Positions 41,484-51,572 are shown, numbered from the stretch's first letter. The stretch is 64,000 nucleotides of DNA from Isochrysis galbana (GCA_018136815.1 CM030931.1:7460399-7524398); one strand, 5' to 3'. The notes: a model not told the origin generated them from the sequence alone. A program made the numbers and translations.

Positions 41484-43881
41484 CAGGGCCTGTAATTTAA
41501 TGTTAATCAGGTGTTAATCACTCAGGATTAACACCAAAATCGGCTGGTGTTAATCCCTGATTAACACCTCTTCAAAAGAGGTGTTGCGATTAACACCTCC
41601 GCTTCACGGCCGTTGAACCCAGCACGCGCGCGGCGCGCGCGCGCGCGCCCAGGGCCGGGGGTGGGGTGGCTGTCGCGGGCCTGGGTCGTGGTTGATACAG
41701 AGCGGGTAAGAACCAAACAGTTATACGATTCACCTTCCACCTTCCATTTCTATCATCAAATGTTTTGTTGTCACACCTATGACACTTGACACTTGCACAC
41801 TTGCCATACAACGCGCTGCTGAGCGCTGGGCCCAGCTAGAGCAGCAGGAAATGAGTAAACGCAAGGCGCATGCACGGCGCACATGACTTCATTCAATGAT
41901 CAGAGAACACTGCCCCACACGACACTAACAAACCACCCAACAAGCGATGCCCCACACCGCTCTCAGCTCATCGTCTCTTCGTAATCATAAACGGGAGGCT
42001 CGGTCGGCCGGTGCGCGTAGCGGCCTTTCGTTGACGAGGAAGACAACTCGCGAAACTTTTTGAGAATGGACATCACGGGCAGGTCGGCACATGCCAGGTC
42101 TTTTGCAGCCGTGTGCCATACCATCAAATTGCGGAGATTAGCCTGGCCAAGGGCGTTGCGCTCGGAAGTCTTCAAATCGTTCATCAATGAGAACACCCGT
42201 TCGCACTCCGAGGTGTCTACAGGCACCATAAGCGCAATCGCTACGAGCCGGAGCACGTACGTGTAATGGCTGTTGTACTGCACGAGCATCTGCGCCCACA
42301 AGTCGTGGAAGTCGCGGTTGCGCAGCCCTTCGCTCTTCATGATCGTGACCTTCATGTCACTCCACTGATCGAGGAGCTCATTCTCCATATCGTCCAATAG
42401 GAACTCGTCATAGATCTCCTGCAACTGCGTGATCTTGTCGACGCCGTAGTCCTGAAGGGTCGTCTCATGCACGGGCCAATGACGGTGGTCGAACACCTTG
42501 AATGCGCCGAGAATGGGGTCGCTGAGGACCTTCACAAAGCGATGTGTGAGATCCTCGTTGAGCGCGTCGATGACACTGATGCGGTCGGCCTCGAATTTGT
42601 CTCTGCGGACGGTTCGAATTGTTCGCGCGTAGAGCTCGTCGGCGGCAGTGACCGTGAGGTAGACCTTGGTGTCGCCGGTAATCGCCGCCTTGGACGAGCC
42701 AGCCGACATGGCTTGCATATTCTTCACGTTGTATTTGTGCGACGGGTGGGCCTCATGGTTGGTCAGTTTCTGTATGCTGGGAATCGGCACCAATTCCTTC
42801 TTGTTGCCCTCCCCGATGAAGCCGTAACCGGTGGTGGACAATTTGTCGGACGGCTTGATCAAGGCATTGATGCACAACTTGCAGTGGGCGCCTAGTTGAG
42901 GATGTCGATCAAGCCACCCTTTGAAGGAGTTGTACCACTCCTCTTGCAAGCTCGCCTTGCGCTCCTCAAACTTCCTGTGCAAGTAGGCAGCCCGATCGGT
43001 CTTGTCCATCAGCTTCACATTCATCGACCCTCTCTTGGCCTTCTTCTTAGCCTGCTCGGGCACCTTTGTGATGTTCTCATTTTCTTCATACGCCTCGGAC
43101 TCAACGCAGCAGTCGGCGCCAATTGTATATGCGCAGCTCGACGACGACGCCTCTTCACATTCCGGCGTCTCCGACTCCGCTGCAGCCCCACCTCGCTGAC
43201 CGGATGCGGTGCTCGCTCCAGTCCTTGTGGCAACGGCTTTCGAGCCATCTGGCCCTCCACCTCGGCCACGGCTGCAGCTAGAGCTGCTCGAAGGTGTAGC
43301 GGCGCCCACCGCCAGGCCTGCCAAGCCAAACGCCATTGCTAATGACTGCTGCCCTACGCCTGCTCGGCGGGCAGCGGGCTTCGGCACCGCCCGTGGCACT
43401 CGCTGCGAACGGTTTGCGAGCACGTACACGTGGTTGACGGTGCAGGTCGTCTCGTTGCCATCGTCGCCCAGCAAGGTGGCGTACGCGCCCTCGAGCCTCA
43501 ATATTTTGTAGCGCATCGCAAAGACCTCATGAACAACCAGGTCGCCTACAAGGCAACGCTGGGTTCCACGCCGCCTCGAGATGTCGGAGCCATCCTCGCC
43601 GCCGTGGAACTCCCAGGTGAGCACGCCGGTTTCCTTGGCTGGCGGAGGTCGCAGCAAGGGCGGGGAGCCGCGGTCCGACATGCGCGCTCCGAGGAGAAGG
43701 GCGGGGGGGGGGGGGGGCGGGGGGGAGGTATATAGGGGGTTCTATATATAGATTACACATTATAAATATGGGTAGGATTAACACCATGATTAACACCTTC
43801 TTTGAGGGGCTAGATTAACACCTCCCTTGAGACGCTGTTCAACAGCAAAATCGTCGTATTAACGTTAAATTACAGGCCCTG
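41484..43881 (-). mobile_element. hAT-superfamily DNA transposon, 2398 bp
   Basis: The left end CAGGGCCTGTAATTTAATG and the reverse complement of the right end (CAGGGCCTGTAATTTAACG) are near-perfect inverted repeats. The 8-bp CGCACATT lies directly outside both (41476-41483 and 43882-43889), the hallmark of hAT insertion. Several GGTGTTAAT/ATTAACACC motifs sit just inside each end, as expected of subterminal transposase-binding sites. One long open frame (41963-43681) fills the middle. The ends and duplication look fresh. Confidence 0.92.
41963..43681 (-). CDS. hAT transposase-derived protein, apparently lacking the first catalytic half
   Basis: 572 residues from MSDRGSPPLLRPPPA. The N-terminal ~200 residues are low-complexity. 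Residues ~240-330 look like a BED/TTF-type DNA-binding finger region (HCKLCINALIKPSDK, LTNHEAHPSHKYNV). The C-terminal ~230 residues match the second half of hAT transposases: an RFxxxLSDPILGAFKVFDHRHWP block, then the dimerisation region VPVDTSECERVFSLMNDLKT with RNALGQANLRNLMVWH. I cannot find the segment that normally carries the first two catalytic aspartates. If so, the product binds DNA and dimerises but may not cut. The frame is otherwise open from end to end. Confidence 0.8.
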   Translation of the reverse strand: MSDRGSPPLLRPPPAKETGVLTWEFHGGEDGSDISRRRGTQRCLVGDLVVHEVFAMRYKILRLEGAYATLLGDDGNETTCTVNHVYVLANRSQRVPRAVPKPAARRAGVGQQSLAMAFGLAGLAVGAATPSSSSSCSRGRGGGPDGSKAVATRTGASTASGQRGGAAAESETPECEEASSSSCAYTIGADCCVESEAYEENENITKVPEQAKKKAKRGSMNVKLMDKTDRAAYLHRKFEERKASLQEEWYNSFKGWLDRHPQLGAHCKLCINALIKPSDKLSTTGYGFIGEGNKKELVPIPSIQKLTNHEAHPSHKYNVKNMQAMSAGSSKAAITGDTKVYLTVTAADELYARTIRTVRRDKFEADRISVIDALNEDLTHRFVKVLSDPILGAFKVFDHRHWPVHETTLQDYGVDKITQLQEIYDEFLLDDMENELLDQWSDMKVTIMKSEGLRNRDFHDLWAQMLVQYNSHYTYVLRLVAIALMVPVDTSECERVFSLMNDLKTSERNALGQANLRNLMVWHTAAKDLACADLPVMSILKKFRELSSSSTKGRYAHRPTEPPVYDYEETMS

Positions 43882-43889
43882 CGCACATT

Positions 43890-44814
43890 CACAGTAACAC
43901 GTAGAAAACTAACATAGACAGGATCGGGGATCGGGGTAGGGTGAGGGTGGGATGCAGAAGAGAGAGGGAGAAGGAGAGACCCGCGTCGGCCTTTGCCCTG
44001 CGCGTATTAATAATGAAGTAAAGACGCCTGTGTAACGTGCACCAAAGGCCAAAGGCTTTGCCAAAGGTGCATCGAATGCACAAAAGGTGCAGCATCGAAT
44101 GCACAAAAGGTGCATCGAATGCACCAGAGGTGCATTATAGCGAAAGAAGAGCCCGCTACCTACTCAGTAAGCTGAGTATTTAGAGAATGGGCCGGAGACG
44201 GATGAGAGAGCATCTGTTGTAACACTATGATATTCGCAAAATGTATAGGATCGGACCCGGGCCAACGGTGGAAGTTCTGTGGTCGGGATGACTTGGGACC
44301 ACTGACATTCATCAGGAGAGGGATCACCACATGACGCTCAAGAACAACTCCAGGGTGCGCGCTTGCGGGACACTTGGCGCAGCGTTTCTGGTACTATTGT
44401 GAAGTTTTACAGTTTTGGAATTGCTGAAAGGCAGCGGGCGTTCGTATTCTCCATTCAACTGAGCTCTAGAATCTGCGAATCTGCCCGGCCCTTCTGCTCC
44501 ACCATGTCTACACCTTGTGCGCCGTCTTCCTCTACCGCACTCATCTACTGTGAAGTCCCGAACTGCAGCGGCGAGGCCTATAGCATTGCCATGCCATTGC
44601 GACCTTCAGCCACCGTGACCTATGAGCGAGTCGGCATGCGCGGATGGCGGACGCGCGGCCACGGCAGCTGGCGGAGACGGGGGCTGGTGATACTGCGCCC
44701 TCGCAAATAGAACCTGCTCACAACCTGCCCTTTACTGTCTCTTGCTCGCCGACAAGTCTCTCAACCGCCACTCTTCAACATTCTGCTACCCATTATGCCC
44801 TTTTCTTTTTGCAG
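43890..44814. other. Intergenic, with a small tandem repeat
   Basis: AAAGGTGCATCGAATGCAC is repeated about three times at 44063-44135. An open frame from 44363 (MRDTWRSVSGTIV) has no recognised domain. The 3' flank of DNMT2 begins at 44814. Confidence 0.4.
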
Positions 44815-45969
44815 TCAAGTGGGCGCAGGTGCGAAGAGAGCACGGACAAGGAGCGTGACAACGGGCACCGAGAGCGAGTTGCCGAGCAATTCGTACTGCT
44901 TCTTCCTCGTTATATGGGCCGGGAAGGCAAAGCTGCGCGGAAAGCCATGGATCGCAGCGATCTCGGAAGGGGCAAAGAACCGAGGCCGAAGCACACGCAG
45001 GTCTTCCAAAGACGGAGCATCATGAAGAGTGGGCATAGTTGTAACTGCTTCCAAGAGGATCGAACCAGTGCCCTTGATGTAGCGTGAATAGTTTTTAGTA
45101 AAACAGCATGTGCGACAGGATTGCCGAGTCACAAAGTCCATCGCGAGACCGTATCGCTCGAGGACGTGGTCCGGAACGGCGAGTTGCTGAAGTTGCTCTG
45201 AATCTTTCGGCAACAGATAGGAGTCCAAGGCGCCGCACTTTGCCATCACCAGCTCGTCCGGCATCCCTGTCGGTGCATCCACTCTGCGCCCCTCAGCAAT
45301 GGCGGCGTCGATGGAAGCTTGATCCAGCTGCAGAAGGTGCAAGTGTTCTTCCACAGACTGGGCCCCGCTGTTGATGTCAGTTGCCATAGGAGATTGCCCA
45401 CCCCAATCTCCGAAATCGGCAGTGCGTCTTGCGAGCAGAAAATAGCGCGTGCGCTGGTTGGGTACTCCGAAGTGGATGGGGCTGGCCCACAGCTCTCGAA
45501 AGTAAAACCCGCGCTGAATCAGAATGGCCGTGAGGCGGCTCCGCGTGGCTGAGGACTCGAAACCGACGACGTTCTCAAGGAAGAGGAACGAGGGTAGCGT
45601 GGCCTCATCGCACGAGCCAAGCAGCTGGATCAATCTCTCGAGCGCGTTGGCGCGCCCATCGGTGCCGTTGTCGCGATTTCGATCACGTTGACCCGCATCG
45701 CCCTGCCGAGTATACGGCTGACACGGCGGCGAGAGCAGCCACGTGTCGGCGGCGAGCCGCGCAAGTGCACCCTCTGTCAGTGAGACGATGTCGGCCGAGC
45801 TGGTGGCGGTCTTCGGGTGGTTGAGCGAGTATGTGGCGAGCGCCATATTGTCGACGTCGAATGCGCACGCAACCTGATGCTTCACTCCGCTCTCACTCAT
45901 CGCGTAGTGTAGCCCGCCCACGCCGCAGAAGAACTCGATGATGCGGTGATGCTGGCCAGCGTCCGCCAT
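44815..45969 (-). CDS. TRDMT1: tRNA (cytosine-38-C5) methyltransferase DNMT2 / TRDMT1
   Basis: DNMT2 has the fold of a DNA cytosine methyltransferase but methylates C38 of tRNA-Asp and a few others. The 384-residue frame is uninterrupted. It shows the cofactor motif IEFFCGVGGLHYAM, the catalytic loop SPPCQPYTRQGDAG, ENVVGFES, the QRTRYFLLAR block, and the Dnmt2-specific CFTKNYSRYIKGTGS. It closes with LRPRFFAPSEIAAIHGFP and the YELLGNSLSVPVV motif. The start at 45969 (MADAGQHHRIIEFF) is chosen because the catalytic domain begins at once; an in-frame Met at 46026 would add a hydrophobic, unlikely leader. No introns are needed. Full length and intact. Confidence 0.96.
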   Translation of the reverse strand: MADAGQHHRIIEFFCGVGGLHYAMSESGVKHQVACAFDVDNMALATYSLNHPKTATSSADIVSLTEGALARLAADTWLLSPPCQPYTRQGDAGQRDRNRDNGTDGRANALERLIQLLGSCDEATLPSFLFLENVVGFESSATRSRLTAILIQRGFYFRELWASPIHFGVPNQRTRYFLLARRTADFGDWGGQSPMATDINSGAQSVEEHLHLLQLDQASIDAAIAEGRRVDAPTGMPDELVMAKCGALDSYLLPKDSEQLQQLAVPDHVLERYGLAMDFVTRQSCRTCCFTKNYSRYIKGTGSILLEAVTTMPTLHDAPSLEDLRVLRPRFFAPSEIAAIHGFPRSFAFPAHITRKKQYELLGNSLSVPVVTLLVRALFAPAPT

Positions 45970-46425
45970 CTCTCGCTCCACTAGAAGGGTAAAGGTTAGA
46001 GAGAGGCAGAGAGCCAAAGGAGTCAAAAAAAGGAGAGAGGAGAAGTAGAAGTAGAGTACTATTAGAGTTCTTTTGTTTACTGTTTAACCGCAGTTGTTTT
46101 GTATGATGAAGTTTTCTAGTCAGAGGGGTGACGTCATCGGTAGCGAAGCTACGTCATTGACTTGTCGCGCGAGCTAGCCCTCAGTGGTAACTCTGAAAAA
46201 AAAACGTTCTCGAAGATGTCCGCTATGCTACTATCTGCTACGCGAGCGTGAATGAAGCTGAGTGTAAGTGACGAGCAGTGGTCGCCGATCGCCAACCAGT
46301 ACCCGACAGGCCGACAGGACCAACCGCATAGAGATTTTCTTACGCACCAGTTTCTTACCTATGGCGGGGACGCTCTTGCGCCATAGAGCTTTCTTAGCTC
46401 ATGGACGGCCAATTTGCTTCTATAC
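45970..46425. other. DNMT2 upstream region
   Basis: Purine-rich on the plus strand near the gene, then AT-richer sequence up to the hAT-like insertion. No gene is seen. Confidence 0.4.
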
Positions 46426-47374
46426 TAGGGCTGTGAACCAGTTAAAGTGTTAACCAGTTAACACCCAAACACCCAAGCATTTAACACTACCACCCTGATA
46501 GTGTTAGTGCCTCGGGCACTAACACTAACCATCTATGTAGCAATTTTGCCGCAAGGTGTTAACATGGTGGTAATGGCCCCTTTTGCCGCTGTGTTAAACA
46601 GTGTTGTATTCAGGCCTCAGGCCTTTTGGCATGAATATTTCGGCATGATCACGAGCCTTGTTCGTTATATTCCGTCTTCTATGTTCGTCGTGGTCGCGTA
46701 AGGCTTGCAGATTCGGATTCTCCCTGGACTCAAGTCCTGGTTCGCCGATTTTCGTCTCGAATAAATTCGAAGATTTGAGTTTTATTTTTACGGTTGCTTG
46801 TTACTTGTTATGGTAATTGTCCACGCGTTTAAGTAAGTAATGGAGGTGGCAGAACTGGGCCCCTCGCATTCAGAACCCCCCCCCCCCCCCGCAGATTCCC
46901 TTCCCCCCCCCTCCGCAGATTCTCCCCCCCCCCCCCCCCCTCCGCAGATTTCCTTCCCCCTCTCCCCCTCCCCTTCCCCTTCTGCCTTCCGCGCCCACCT
47001 CATATGTCTCGGTCTGACTTCTATCTCTGTCTCATCCTGTGCCGTCGCCGCTTTCCCTTTGCTTGCGCTTGCGCTTGCCCGACTGTCCCCTTCCGCGCCC
47101 CGCCCCCCCTGCCCCTGCGCTTGCGTACTCCCACCCCCCCTTTTTTTATCCATGTTCGGCCCGCTCTAGAAGTAAGGTGTTAACGTGTTAACAGTGTTAA
47201 CGTGTTAACAGTGTTAACGTGTTAACAGTGTTAACGTGTTAACACCCACCACTTTCGCCACTAACACTACCAATCTATGTAGCTATAGTCCACTAACACT
47301 ACCAGCCTATGTAGCTGTGGGCCACTACCAGGTTGAAACACGTTTGGTATGGCCGGTGGGTGTTCACAGCCTTA
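46426..47374. mobile_element. Non-autonomous hAT-like element, 949 bp
   Basis: The left end TAGGGCTGTGAACCAG and the reverse complement of the right end (TAAGGCTGTGAACACC) form imperfect inverted repeats. TTCTATAC flanks both (46418-46425 and 47375-47382). Near the left end GTTAACCAGTTAACACC-type motifs occur, and near the right end GTGTTAAC is repeated many times (about 47177-47250). ACTAACACTACC-with-TATGTAGC units occur on both sides. There is no transposase frame. Inside, around 46608-46745, sits a copy of repeat F. Confidence 0.85.
46608..46745 (-). repeat. Repeat F, copy 3, inside the hAT-like element
   Basis: The reverse strand carries GACTTGAGTCCAGGGAGAAT and CCGAATCTGCAAGCC, then ATTCATGCCAAAAGGCCTGA, which match 41240-41360 and in part 3085-3260. 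It may have been inside the element when it moved, or inserted later. Confidence 0.5.
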
Positions 47375-47469
47375 TTCTATACTTTCCTTAATGGGGTGGT
47401 TTCTTAATGGTGCACCATTACTGTAGAACCACAAATGACACAAGACACCCAGTGATAGCTAGCTAGCGC

Positions 47470-47620
47470 AACGAGTCGGTGAGGATACCACGTTACCACA
47501 CCGTACACCGGAGGAGTAGAACCACTCCTACAAAACAACTCACCCTAAACAGAGTGAGTCTTCAGGAGAAAGAAGGGAGAGCCCAGTCCCACAGCACTAA
47601 GGTTATAATATAATATCTTG
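47470..47620 (+). repeat. Repeat A, degenerate copy 4 (upstream of MIOS)
   Basis: Keeps GATACCACGTTA, ACACCGGA and a 16-base identity (CAGCACTAAGGTTATA) with copy 2 at 57975. It ends ~170 bases before the MIOS start codon, in the gene's orientation. The middle is not recognisable, so membership is less certain than for the other three. Confidence 0.45.
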
Positions 47621-47789
47621 GGGGGGGGGGGGGGGCGGAGGGGGGAGGAGTCCGACTGCTTCCGCAGAGGCGCGGAGAGAGGAGGGCGGAAGGGAGGGAA
47701 AGCGGGAAAGGGGGGGGAGGGGGTTGGGAGACGCTCCAAACGAGTGCGACGCCTCGAGGGAGGCGGGAGGGAGAGAGGAGGGTGCACCA

Positions 47790-50700
47790 ATGCGCTCCTC
47801 ACGTGAGCACAAGCCGACGCTTCTGTGGTCGCCACACTCAACCGAGCTCTTCGCGCTGGGTGCGAGCGATAAGCTGTCGCTCTTCGAGTTTCAGCGCCCC
47901 GCACACCCCGAACACACCAATCGCCTTGACAACCCGGCAGATGCCGGCCGATTCGCCGGTGAACCGATAGGGCTCGACAGCCTCGCCCCTCTGCACACGC
48001 CTTACTCAGTGCGTCCTGTCTCGACGGTGACGGACGTGTCGCAGCTGACGTGCGCCACGTGGAACCCTCGTCCAGAACAGCCATGGACGATCGCAGTTGG
48101 CACCGCAACGGGCAAGGTTGTCCTCCATGATTGCTCTCCCTCCGCGTCCCGCTCTGCGGGGGCAACCTCTGCGATACGTGAATTCTATCCGCGCCAGCAG
48201 CGCGTCTGCTTCTCCATTGCATGGAACCCTGTATTCACCCAGCTCATTGCCGCCGGGCTCGACAGGGATCGGCGCGACTACGGAGTGCTCGTGTGGGATG
48301 TGGAGCGAGACACTTCCTCCTTTGTGGACAGCTCTCGACAGCAAACCACGACGGCGGGCGGTCACGCAGGAGCCGTCATCACCAGCATCCACCATCCGGG
48401 CCCGGGGAGTAGCTCGATCGGAGCCGCAAGCCTGACTGCCGGGCGTCGCGCCACTCAGCCGCGCGCACCGAACTCTTCCTCGTCCTCCTGCATCGGCTTC
48501 GACGTCACCTCCATGGGAGTCGTCGACGCAGTTTCGAGCGCGCATGCGTACGCGCCCCTGGCCAACTCCGAAGCTGCTGTTGCCGTCAGTTGGGTGCCCG
48601 ACTCCCCTCACTCCCTCCTCGTTGGCACCTCATTCCGATGGCTGCGCCTCTTTGATGTGCGCGCAAGGGACGAGCAAGTCTCGTGTCTCGCGCACACAAA
48701 GGCCGTCTACGGCGTTGTGTTCGACCCATTCAATCCGAAAAGGCTCCTCACCTTCTCCGACGCCTCGGAGACACCAGCTGGGGTCGTCAAGGGCTGGGAT
48801 TTGCGGCGGCTGTCGCATGCCACCCCACTCTTCACGCTCGCGGCGGGCGATGGAGTGGTGGATCGGCTCGGCACAAGTAGTAGCGCGGCCTCACGTACGT
48901 CGCAAAGTCGCGGCCTTTTGCAAGTCGGCTGGTGCCCAACTCAACGTGGATTGGTCGGGACGATGGCAGAAGGCGGTACGAGGATATATGTGTGGGATGT
49001 CGACCAGATGATTCTCGTCCAGCAAAGTCAAGAGCAGGGCGATCGTGTACCGACAGCTGAACCTCTCATGCCCCGTGCAGGTCTCCCCCCTGCACCACCT
49101 CCCGCCTCCCCGGCCCATGCGCCATCCACAAACTCACCGGCCCATGGCCATCCGCCACCGTTGCAGCTGCCCGCACAACTCAATTTGCGTCATCAGCAAT
49201 TGCTGGGGCGAAACCCTCGGCTTGGGGTCCTCGCGGGCGTCCCACCATCTTCTGATTCAGCTGGTGCTTCCAATGCGCTTGACGCGCTCCATTCCTCTAC
49301 AGAAACACAAACCCTAGAATTGCGCGGGTCCGACGCTCCACATTGCCTTCAAGTGCATGAGTGCGACGCCCTGCTCGCCACGTTCTCATGGCATTTGAGT
49401 CACCATGCACGGCTCCTTCTGCTGCTTCGCAAAGGCCCACAAGATTCTGTACTCCGCCAAATTCATCTCTCTAATCCAGCGCCACTATCATGGTCGCCCT
49501 CCGGGGAACTACTCGTGGTGACGCCCGAACGGCTGTTGGTGTTTTCGGCTAAACTGCAGCCGCCGCCTTTCCCTCTAGCTGCTAGCACGGCCACCGTAGA
49601 CGATCAAGCTGGATCGCAACTGCCATCTAGCTTCTCTGATCTGCTCATGAACCAGCCGCAAATCCGCCGTTCGCCGTGGTGTGGACGGCCACTTGGCTCC
49701 ACTTTGAGCGAGGGAGCGTCGCAACGCGCTGAGAACCTATGGAGCGGCGGGGCCCATCCGGGCGCTGACGCCTCTGAGGCATTTGCAGCGGATATCGTTG
49801 ACGCTATGCGCTGGCGGGCACGTGCGGACTATGGGCTAAGCGCTAGTGCCTCGCTTGCTCTCGTGAGACACGCTGCTGGCTCCACAAATACCGCCGAACA
49901 GCAGCGCTTGATCGAGGCGTGGCGTTGGACGAACGCAGCTAGGAACATGCAAGCATCGAGTGAGGCCTTGCGGGGGCATATGGCCGTGCTTGAAGCCAGC
50001 GGCGGGCCATCCGCACCGGTGCCTTGCACCTTCTCGTCTTTGTGTGTCCGCGAGTCGCCTGGAAGGAGCACGATCATACGTGCTTGTGGGTGGAACATGT
50101 GCCGCGACGCAGCCGCCATCGAGGAGAGCATTGCGTGTCTCGAGGCAGCGCACCAGTTTGAGAGGGCGGCACTCAACTCTATCTTTCACGCAGGGGCGCA
50201 CTCCACACACAATGGCCTTGAACGAGCCGTGCAAGCACTCGAACGGGGCGGCTCCCGTGCCGACATCGATGCTGAGCGGGCTACTATACTTCGCATGACC
50301 GCGATGGTCGTCGCTGGCTTTGCGCCTAATTCGGACCTGTGGGCTTCAACTGTGTTTTCGACTGCTGCACGCGTGGGTTCACCACATTTGCGCCTATTGC
50401 TTGCCGCTCTTTGCTGTTGTTGCGTCGCCGAGCAGCCTGCTGCATCAGTCGCTGCCCCTGAGACGGCACCTTCCCGGCGGCGTTCAACTGAGTCAGAGAA
50501 CTCAGCCGACCCATCTATCTCCATCGTGGACGCACACGACCAAGAAGCGATGCTCACAGTGCACCATTCTCTTCTTGAGGTGCTCATGGCGGAGCGGCTT
50601 AGTGAGAGTATGCACAAACAAGTACCTGGCGTCTCAAGCGACCAAGAAGGGAAACGCCGTCGCGACACCACGGAGGCTGGCGAGGCTTGCCTACTGTTTT

Positions 50701-51572
50701 CAGATGCTGTTGCCATTGCATGCCGATTTCTAATGGACGACCAGCTCGAAGCGCTTATGCACAAGTTGGCCAAGCTCGCGGCGTCTCAAGGTTCGCTATC
50801 TGGCCTTTGTCTCTATGGACTCACAGAGACCGCACTGCCCCTTCTGCAAGCATACATCGATCGTACCTGTGATGTGCAGACAGCAGTTGCTCTTTTACTC
50901 TCCGCTCCACAAGACGTGCTTGGTGCTCCTCGACCCCAATACTGGCTAGATATGTACCGTGAGCTTCTCAATCGGTGGCAGCTCTACCACGCACGTTGCC
51001 GCCTTGATGGCGCCATCGGCAGGACCCGCCGCAAATCCAACAATTCTGTAGCCCGTGGGTCCGGGTCATCCGGTGTGAGCGTGGGAGGTCAGATGCCGAG
51101 TCGGATCTTTGCACGTTGCGCTTTTTGCAACTCGTCCTTGCAAACAGGTGGCGTTGCGCGTAATTTGCAGGCCAAGATTAGGGGCACGGCGGGAATCGTG
51201 CCGCATCAGGCAACACGCGGCAACGCAGGCAAGGCTTCGGTTTGTCCGAATTGCAAGAAGGCACTTCCACGTTGCGCATTGTGTTTGCAACACCTGGGTT
51301 GCCCCAACCCATCCGACCTGCCAGATCTCTCGTCGCTGGGCTCGCTTGCACCGGCACCGGCGGGAGCCGACTTGACGCCGAGCCCATCCTCAGCCTTTGG
51401 ACATTGGATGGTGTGGTGTCAAACATGTAGGCACGGAGGCCATGCTCAACATATTGAGGAGTGGTTTGAACTACATGACGTATGCCCGGTCGCCGATTGC
51501 GATTGTCGTTGTTCGCTATTAGACGCCACGATTGCGGAGTTTCGGGATGCAGTGATCGACGACGCCGAGTGA
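47790..51572 (+). CDS. MIOS: GATOR2 complex subunit MIOS
   Basis: MIOS is a WD-repeat member of GATOR2, which relays amino-acid sufficiency to mTORC1 on the lysosome or vacuole. A single uninterrupted frame gives about 1260 residues. The start KPTLLWSPHSTELFALGASD is the family's first blade. WD-like blades follow (TCATWNPRPEQPWTIAVGT, CFSIAWNPVFTQLIAAGLD, VSWVPDSPHSLLVGTSFRW). A long helical middle comes next, then the C-terminal zinc-binding region: CAFCNSSLQTGG, CPNCKKALPRCALCLQHLG, WMVWCQTCRHGGHAQHIEEW, CPVADCDCRCSLLD. These closing motifs are almost diagnostic for MIOS. It is longer than the animal protein (about 875 residues) because of Ser/Pro-rich insertions. The absence of introns contrasts with its neighbours. 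Confidence 0.95.
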   Translation: MRSSREHKPTLLWSPHSTELFALGASDKLSLFEFQRPAHPEHTNRLDNPADAGRFAGEPIGLDSLAPLHTPYSVRPVSTVTDVSQLTCATWNPRPEQPWTIAVGTATGKVVLHDCSPSASRSAGATSAIREFYPRQQRVCFSIAWNPVFTQLIAAGLDRDRRDYGVLVWDVERDTSSFVDSSRQQTTTAGGHAGAVITSIHHPGPGSSSIGAASLTAGRRATQPRAPNSSSSSCIGFDVTSMGVVDAVSSAHAYAPLANSEAAVAVSWVPDSPHSLLVGTSFRWLRLFDVRARDEQVSCLAHTKAVYGVVFDPFNPKRLLTFSDASETPAGVVKGWDLRRLSHATPLFTLAAGDGVVDRLGTSSSAASRTSQSRGLLQVGWCPTQRGLVGTMAEGGTRIYVWDVDQMILVQQSQEQGDRVPTAEPLMPRAGLPPAPPPASPAHAPSTNSPAHGHPPPLQLPAQLNLRHQQLLGRNPRLGVLAGVPPSSDSAGASNALDALHSSTETQTLELRGSDAPHCLQVHECDALLATFSWHLSHHARLLLLLRKGPQDSVLRQIHLSNPAPLSWSPSGELLVVTPERLLVFSAKLQPPPFPLAASTATVDDQAGSQLPSSFSDLLMNQPQIRRSPWCGRPLGSTLSEGASQRAENLWSGGAHPGADASEAFAADIVDAMRWRARADYGLSASASLALVRHAAGSTNTAEQQRLIEAWRWTNAARNMQASSEALRGHMAVLEASGGPSAPVPCTFSSLCVRESPGRSTIIRACGWNMCRDAAAIEESIACLEAAHQFERAALNSIFHAGAHSTHNGLERAVQALERGGSRADIDAERATILRMTAMVVAGFAPNSDLWASTVFSTAARVGSPHLRLLLAALCCCCVAEQPAASVAAPETAPSRRRSTESENSADPSISIVDAHDQEAMLTVHHSLLEVLMAERLSESMHKQVPGVSSDQEGKRRRDTTEAGEACLLFSDAVAIACRFLMDDQLEALMHKLAKLAASQGSLSGLCLYGLTETALPLLQAYIDRTCDVQTAVALLLSAPQDVLGAPRPQYWLDMYRELLNRWQLYHARCRLDGAIGRTRRKSNNSVARGSGSSGVSVGGQMPSRIFARCAFCNSSLQTGGVARNLQAKIRGTAGIVPHQATRGNAGKASVCPNCKKALPRCALCLQHLGCPNPSDLPDLSSLGSLAPAPAGADLTPSPSSAFGHWMVWCQTCRHGGHAQHIEEWFELHDVCPVADCDCRCSLLDATIAEFRDAVIDDAE

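Noticed and set aside
42896-43342. Plus-strand frames inside the hAT element
   Set aside because: Antisense to the transposase frame, with no independent support.
44363-45087. Plus-strand frames beside and over the DNMT2 3' end
   Set aside because: Partly antisense to a conserved gene and without recognisable domains.
46700-46760. Possible tRNA-derived SINE promoter (CCTGGTTCGCC resembles a B box)
   Set aside because: Only a partial B-box match; no A box at the right spacing and no cloverleaf could be drawn.
47545-48611. Minus-strand frames overlapping the MIOS start
   Set aside because: They are mirror frames of a strongly conserved WD-repeat gene with the same codon-position GC bias.
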